Assembly (NCBI GenBank): GCA_031260745.1 | Contig: JAISKY010000193.1 | Location: 1-9,581, forward strand | Direction of reading: 5' to 3' | From: Oscillospiraceae bacterium | Lineage (GTDB): Bacteria > Bacillota > Clostridia > Oscillospirales > Oscillospiraceae | Length of the DNA stretch: 9,581 bases | Part shown: positions 6,348 through 9,581 of the stretch, piece after piece | How positions within the stretch are numbered: the stretch's first letter is position 1 | How the letters are laid out: every line of letters begins with the position of its first letter | The notes under the pieces: model-generated | What the model saw: the letters and a program-made list of their open reading frames with translations, nothing else | Told to the model about the DNA's origin: nothing | Database searches by the model: none | Program-made: the position numbers and the translations under genes

Positions 6348-7382
6348 TTATTGTTTTCGAGCCTGACGAATCCATTCGGTAATCTGCGCGTCCGTCAAAC
6401 CTCTCGTTATTGACCACGTACGCGCCTCGGCGATGTCCGCCGGGCTGATTGCGTCGTTGTCCGGTGATATTCCGCGCGGTATGCCGCGCAGATGGCCTGT
6501 ACCCTTTTCTTTCGCCAATGCCGCCTGTACCGCCCTGTCAATCTCTGCCTGGCGTTCCGCTTCCTGTCTTGCCTTTGCGGAGTTTAATACTTCATACGCC
6601 TGTGAAAGCGTTTGAGCCGCGTTTCGGGTATCGCGGATAATATTGAGCAGAGTGGGGTATTCCGGCTTAGCCTGTAGGTCGGCAAGCGTATTGATGTTCG
6701 GGTCGTATTTAGCTTTTATCGCGCCGATGTCCGCTTGCGCTATCGCGTTCATTTGCGCTTGACGCTGTTGTTGAGCGTTAATAATCTGACGCTGTTGTTC
6801 AACTGCCGCCAATTGTTTAGCGGCTACTCTCTGCGCCAACGCCTTTATATCCTCGGCTGTAGCCGTTCCTACCGACAATTTCTCGTCGATGTCGCGTTCG
6901 TACTGTTTGGCGTTAAACGCGTCCAGTTCAGCCGCCGTTTTAATCGGCGCGTTAGTATCGGGGTCTGTCAGCCCAAGAGCCGCTATTCGCGCGTTCTCGC
7001 GTTCTGACGCAATGCGGTCATATTCCGCTTTGAGTTCGGCTCTCGCTTTAGCGGTAGCCTCCGCTGCCGCTTCGCGGGCGATACGCTGTTCGCGTTCAAC
7101 GCGTTTTTGCTTTTGTTTCTCGTTGCGTTCGTGCCGCGCTTGCGCTTCCGGGTTGTCGGGCTTTTCCGTATCAGCCGCTGGCTCGTCATACTCCTCCGGT
7201 TCGGCGTCCTGTTCCGGCTCCGCATTCTCTTGCGGCTCCGGTTCGGTCGCTTCGGTCTGCTCGTAATCCGGCGCGGCGTAAAAGTCTTTTCTTGCCTGTT
7301 CCGCCGCTTCTCGCAACTCGTCGCGTTCGGTGTTTTCGGGCGTTGCCGTTTCGGTAGTTAACCCCTCGATAACTGTTTTCAT
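6348..7382 (-). CDS. Candidate phage scaffold protein
   Basis: This 344-residue, highly charged, predicted helical protein is encoded two genes before the capsid gene. It has AAGGAGA as ribosome binding site about 5 nt before ATG. Residues 40-80 are strongly acidic (Glu-Pro and Asp repeats). Residues 80-135 are a long Lys/Arg/Glu/Ala coiled-coil-like helix, residues 180-215 are Gln/Ala-rich helix, and 265-292 another helix. The C-terminus (about 296-344) has GHLRGIPRGISPDNDAISPA followed by LTDAQITEWIRQ, a small helix-turn-helix-like end of the kind that contacts capsid subunits in scaffolds. Such proteins nucleate procapsid assembly and then leave. No Ser protease motif is visible, so it is probably not a protease-scaffold fusion. 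The call is based on composition and gene order. Confidence 0.75.
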   Translation of the reverse strand: MKTVIEGLTTETATPENTERDELREAAEQARKDFYAAPDYEQTEATEPEPQENAEPEQDAEPEEYDEPAADTEKPDNPEAQARHERNEKQKQKRVEREQRIAREAAAEATAKARAELKAEYDRIASERENARIAALGLTDPDTNAPIKTAAELDAFNAKQYERDIDEKLSVGTATAEDIKALAQRVAAKQLAAVEQQRQIINAQQQRQAQMNAIAQADIGAIKAKYDPNINTLADLQAKPEYPTLLNIIRDTRNAAQTLSQAYEVLNSAKARQEAERQAEIDRAVQAALAKEKGTGHLRGIPRGISPDNDAISPADIAEARTWSITRGLTDAQITEWIRQARKQ

Positions 7383-7422
7383 TTTTCTCCTTAGCCTCTG
7401 CGCTCAGCCAAGCGATATATTA

Positions 7423-7596
7423 TTATTTGCCGCTAATGCTCTTTTTGCCCTCTTTGGGAACGCTGCCGCTCTTGGTAGAGCCAATGCCGGCCTCCACAAG
7501 TACGCCCTTGTTCCCGCCGCCTTTAGTGACAGGCTTGCCGTCGATAACGCCGCTTACGCCGTTAGGGACTTTCCCGTTAAGATAATTGTCTTTCAT
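7423..7596 (-). CDS. Small basic Gly/Lys-rich protein, 57 residues
   Basis: The frame is open up to 7659, but the start is ATG 7594-7596 because AAAGGAGG lies 7 nt upstream, the best ribosome binding site in the window. The 57-residue product begins MKDNYLNGKVPNGVSGVIDG. It has 10 Lys against 4 acidic residues, many Gly, and a KKSISGK end. It has no membrane segment, Cys or recognisable domain and is probably flexible. It is the first gene of the head block, 40 nt before the candidate scaffold. A nucleic-acid- or capsid-binding accessory role would fit its charge, but that is a guess. Confidence 0.65.
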   Translation of the reverse strand: MKDNYLNGKVPNGVSGVIDGKPVTKGGGNKGVLVEAGIGSTKSGSVPKEGKKSISGK

Positions 7597-7657
7597 TGTT
7601 GGTCCTCCTTTCGCTCGGATTCCGCCGTCTGCGCTCGGGCTGCGTTTATTTATAACC

Positions 7658-7685
7658 ATTATAATGTAAAAACAAGTGCAGTAAC
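7658..7685 (-). promoter_or_regulatory. Possible promoter for the head block
   Basis: On the minus strand a perfect TATAAT (7663-7658) lies about 62 nt before the 57-residue gene. With a 16-bp spacer, the -35 would be GTTACT (7685-7680), which is weak. The TATAAT also sits in the centre of a 10-bp palindrome, CATTATAATG (7657-7666). A phage late activator could compensate for the poor -35. Confidence 0.3.
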
Positions 7686-7735
7686 CGCCAACTTTTACGG
7701 ACTTTGTATAGTTTACGCAAATATAATTTTTTTGA

Positions 7736-7764
7736 TTGACGAATCCACGCTGTGGTGTTATAAT
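7736..7764 (+). promoter_or_regulatory. Sigma-70-type promoter of the plus-strand lipoprotein gene
   Basis: TTGACG (7736-7741) and TATAAT (7759-7764) are separated by exactly 17 bp, with TG one base before the -10 (extended -10). Transcription would start near 7771, giving a leader of about 30 nt that contains GGAGG (7790-7794) 5 nt before the ATG. This is a strong housekeeping promoter, so the gene could be expressed in a lysogen or early in infection. Two copies of TTTACG (7694-7699, 7712-7717), 18 bp apart, lie just upstream and could be a regulator site, with low confidence. Confidence 0.8.
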
Positions 7765-7799
7765 ATGTCGTAAAATCGAACAATTAAGCGGAGGCAGTT

Positions 7800-8330
7800 A
7801 TGAAGCGAATTATGATATTATCTGTTGCACTTCTTATGCTAGGCAGTTGTTATGCTGAATATGATGATAGACCAAGTTATCAGGACGGGTATGACGCGGG
7901 GCGCGATGATGGATATTCCGAGGGGTATAGCGAGGGCAAATCAGAAGGGTATGAAGAAGGCTACGAACGCGGCGTGGAGAACACAACAGATGGCACGAAC
8001 GGTGATTATGACGCTGGCTTTTATGATGGCTACGATTATGGTCATGATACGGGATATGATTCAGCGTATGAGCGCGGATACGACGAGGCAACCAGAGAAA
8101 TTATTGTGATTACGCTCTATAATGCCGGCTACAAACAGGCTGAATCAGACTACAAAAATGGTCGTAGAAGAAAAGAATTAAGCAATGATGACGATAAGAA
8201 GTTTGCTTATGATAGCGCCGTCGTATTATTTACTTACGAGCGAACGCCAGACATACTTAATGAAAATTATCTTGATGTTAGCTGTTATTTTGACGGCTAC
8301 AATGATTTTTGGAGATATGACGCATATTAA
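7800..8330 (+). CDS. Moron-like lipoprotein with Gly/Tyr tetrapeptide repeats
   Basis: This 176-residue protein is the only plus-strand gene here. It starts MKRIMILSVALLMLGSC: a basic n-region, a hydrophobic core and an LGSC lipobox with the lipid-acceptor Cys at 17, so it should be exported and membrane-anchored. Residues 27-58 are eight tandem four-residue units of the form (Y/R/K)xxG. After a short NTTDGTNG spacer, residues 70-97 hold seven more. Gly at every fourth position beside Tyr resembles the GX3 helix repeats of Yae1/Lto1-type proteins, but likeness in pattern need not mean shared function. Residues 98-176 are a charged region with many aromatic residues and no recognised domain. 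The repeat region is very acidic. The gene has its own promoter and lower GC (about 38 per cent in 8101-8160). Phage lipoproteins in such positions often cause superinfection exclusion or lysogenic conversion; that role is inferred here. Confidence 0.8.
   Translation: MKRIMILSVALLMLGSCYAEYDDRPSYQDGYDAGRDDGYSEGYSEGKSEGYEEGYERGVENTTDGTNGDYDAGFYDGYDYGHDTGYDSAYERGYDEATREIIVITLYNAGYKQAESDYKNGRRRKELSNDDDKKFAYDSAVVLFTYERTPDILNENYLDVSCYFDGYNDFWRYDAY
7878..8090 (+). repeat. 12-nt coding repeats for the Gly/Tyr tetrads
   Basis: Two blocks of 12-nt units (7878-7973, eight units; 8007-8090, seven units) encode the tetrads, typically TAT-xAx-GAx-GGx. Codon choice varies between units, so the array has been kept by selection on the protein rather than by very recent DNA expansion. 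Replication slippage could still change the unit number. Confidence 0.75.
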
Positions 8331-8362
8331 ATAATAGGTTCCGGCTGTTATATTGCTTGGCG

Positions 8363-8797
8363 TTATGGTTCCTCTATCATCGACCTTGCCACCTTGTAGA
8401 ACGCGAGCGCCTGAGCGTAATTCATTCCCGAATCCTGCGCCGCGTTGATGTAGTCGGGTTTTGTGAGCGCGCCGTTTTTGCCGCTGCCGTATTTCTTCTT
8501 GTTCTCCGGGTCGCGCATAAGATTGTACGCTTTTTCGTAGGCGGCAAGCGTTATCCTCGCGCTCGAAAGCGTTCTAAGCTCCAACTCGCGTTTGGCGTAT
8601 GTTCCCGTGCCTAACAGCCCGAAGATTGCTTCTTTTTGCCTTGCGTTAAGAGTTTTAACTTCTTTGAGCTCCGTCAAGTAATAATACTCTTTTATTTTGC
8701 TTGGGTGGTCCTTGTATTCCAAGTATTTTACCGCCTGTTTCTCGAACATTTCAAGGTCTTTTACTCCGGCTTTGGATAGCGCGTCTATAGCGTTCAA
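8363..8797 (-). CDS. C-terminal part of frameshifted repeat protein
   Basis: This 144-codon frame continues the protein encoded upstream on the same strand. If translated alone it would need a TTG start (8797-8795), and I see no good ribosome binding site; the frame is open upstream to a stop near 8865. The product continues the helical repeat style of the upstream part: DALSKAGVKDLEMFEKQ, then TLNARQKEAIFGLLG, then NAAQDSGMNYAQALAFYKVA near the end. It ends 32 bp from the convergent lipoprotein gene, with no terminator hairpin visible between them. It is probably not an independent gene. It belongs with 8751-9581, either as a fragment split by mutation or sequencing error, or as a segment reached by ribosomal frameshifting. 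Confidence 0.7.
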   Translation of the reverse strand: MNAIDALSKAGVKDLEMFEKQAVKYLEYKDHPSKIKEYYYLTELKEVKTLNARQKEAIFGLLGTGTYAKRELELRTLSSARITLAAYEKAYNLMRDPENKKKYGSGKNGALTKPDYINAAQDSGMNYAQALAFYKVARSMIEEP

Positions 8798-9581
8798 GTA
8801 TCTCGGTATAGTTCGCGCTTTTGTCCATAGCCGTAACCAAAGCTTTTCTCTGCTCGTCTTTTAATGTTTTGTCTTTCGCCAGCGCCTGAACGAAATACAT
8901 CTGCTGCGATTTATCGCTTTTATCTTTGTTATCCTGCCATAGGTCTGTGTATTCAGCCTGACGGTCGTACGATATGCCTATGTTTTTCAGCGCGTTCATC
9001 TCGTCAATATCCGCCGTTAGGGTCACAGCCGAGCCGAACTTGCCGAGGTTGGCGATAGTAATATCGCGTTGTTCGGGCGTAAGAGATTTGTCGCTTAACA
9101 CATCGGCGGCAAATTTCTGCGCTCTTTGCGCGGCTTTAAGGCTTGTGTCCGCGTTAATCTCCGAGCGTTCCGCATACCATTTCCCGACGGAGTTAACATC
9201 CATACCGCTGTCCAGCATTGCCGTGAAATCGTCCTGACGCGTTGACGTTCCGAACGCGGCTTCAAGCATAAACGCCTGTTGTTCTTTGGTCAGAGTGTCT
9301 AGTTCCGCTATTGCGTTTGTCTTCGCGATTTGAGCGTCATATTTCTCCCTAGCCGTAGCCTCGCCCTCCGGCGTTAAGCCGTTAAGCTCGTTACGCAGGT
9401 TAAGGTAGTCCTCAATGTCAATACCCATATCAACGGCGGCTTGCGTTTTCTCGGCGCGTATAACCTGAGCGTCGTAATCTTTGCCCTCGTCGCTGTTGTC
9501 GGAATCCTTGGTAAGCAGTTCGATATACTCCGGCGCGGACAGCCCTGCCGGGATGGTGTTTGTGTATATCTCTTTTATCCA
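8751..9581 (-). CDS. Large helical-repeat phage protein, partial (enters from right edge)
   Basis: The frame is open from the window edge (9581) through in-frame ATG 9428-9426 with no ribosome binding site or break there, so the true start lies outside the window. It ends at TGA 8751-8753, but the last residues (RRAIQSRSKRP) look like an out-of-frame tail. The body is helical, with weak repeats of about 45-60 residues, each made of an LTxEQ-type motif (LTKEQQ, LTPEQR, LKDEQR) followed by A-x(2-4)-G-(M/I/V)-x(6-8)-Y/F (AAVDMGIDIEDYLNLR, AMLDSGMDVNSVGKWY, ALKNIGISYDRQAEY). Its place before the scaffold and capsid genes suggests a virion protein, such as the C-terminal part of a portal-associated or internal head protein, but I recognise no family. 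Joined to the downstream frame, at least 405 residues are visible. Confidence 0.7.
   Translation of the reverse strand, partial: WIKEIYTNTIPAGLSAPEYIELLTKDSDNSDEGKDYDAQVIRAEKTQAAVDMGIDIEDYLNLRNELNGLTPEGEATAREKYDAQIAKTNAIAELDTLTKEQQAFMLEAAFGTSTRQDDFTAMLDSGMDVNSVGKWYAERSEINADTSLKAAQRAQKFAADVLSDKSLTPEQRDITIANLGKFGSAVTLTADIDEMNALKNIGISYDRQAEYTDLWQDNKDKSDKSQQMYFVQALAKDKTLKDEQRKALVTAMDKSANYTEILERYRRAIQSRSKRP
8795..8804 (-). other. One-base frameshift junction in the repeat protein
   Basis: Reading 5' to 3' on the minus strand, the codons GAG ATA are followed by CTT GAA in the upstream frame. Skipping one base (plus-strand G at 8798) gives TTG AAC GCT ATA GAC and continues for 144 codons to 8363. 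In the joined product, T-E-I-L-N-A-I-D-A-L-S-K-A-G-V aligns without gaps to T-A-D-I-D-E-M-N-A-L-K-N-I-G-I of the preceding repeat. This argues that the two frames are one gene with an extra base or a +1 shift. Confidence 0.7.

Noticed and set aside
6889..7266. Plus-strand open frame of about 125 codons opposite the scaffold gene
   Set aside because: It is a Ser/Ala/Cys/Arg-rich shadow of the charged scaffold coding region, with no ribosome binding site. The minus-strand frame is far more protein-like.
7597..7659. N-terminal extension of the 57-residue gene to an upstream start at 7659
   Set aside because: The internal ATG at 7596 has a perfect AAAGGAGG site, while the upstream start overlaps a likely -10 element and lacks a ribosome binding site.
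7834..8091. Minus-strand His/Arg-rich frame opposite the lipoprotein gene
   Set aside because: It is a shadow of the GxxY repeat codons, with no ribosome binding site. The plus frame has a promoter, ribosome binding site and signal peptide.
8331..8362. Bidirectional terminator between the lipoprotein gene and the convergent repeat-protein gene
   Set aside because: The 32-bp gap has a direct repeat of GGTTCC with the neighbouring sequence but no inverted repeat and no T run.

Overview
The window is a stretch of tailed bacteriophage or prophage DNA. It carries a late head-assembly block (candidate scaffold, decoration protein, gpT-like/HK97-fold major capsid protein, connector) followed directly by a receptor-binding fibre cassette. 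Almost everything lies on the minus strand, so the transcribed order runs from right to left. Most start codons have strong AGGAGG- or AGGTGA-type ribosome binding sites, and neighbours are tightly packed or overlapping. The N-terminal layout of the collagen-like protein and the connector motif resemble phages of Gram-positive, Firmicutes-like gut bacteria. That host assignment is an inference, and no integrase, att site or host gene is present to settle it.

Minus strand, in transcription order: (1) a large protein of unknown function that enters from the right edge, built of weak alpha-helical repeats and split by a one-base frameshift near 8798 (8363-9581); (2) a basic, Gly/Lys-rich 57-residue protein (7423-7596); (3) a candidate scaffold (6348-7382); (4) a probable decoration protein (5871-6308); (5) the major capsid protein (4770-5849); (6) a perfect 12-bp stem-loop (4724-4759); (7) a small TPR-like protein (4406-4705); (8) a probable head-tail connector (3961-4389); (9) a family 2 glycosyltransferase with a helical-repeat tail (2991-3968); (10) a collagen-like fibre (1384-2994); (11) a glycine-rich adhesin-like protein (365-1354); (12) a 34-residue ORF (230-334); (13) a hydrophobic protein running off the left edge (1-224).

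The one plus-strand gene (7800-8330) sits between the repeat protein and the head block. It has its own near-consensus promoter, encodes a lipoprotein with fifteen four-residue Gly/Tyr repeat units, and is AT-rich. This is the profile of a phage moron gene, expressed independently of the late operon and possibly acting at the host surface.

In the proposed picture, the scaffold, capsid and decoration proteins build the head and the connector completes its portal vertex. The glycosyltransferase, collagen-like fibre and Gly-rich protein then form a surface-recognition module, in which the glycosyltransferase may modify the fibre. Base composition drops sharply at the fibre's C-terminal tip domain and stays low to the left edge, which suggests a swapped receptor-binding end. 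No tail tube, tape-measure, portal or terminase gene is recognised in the window.
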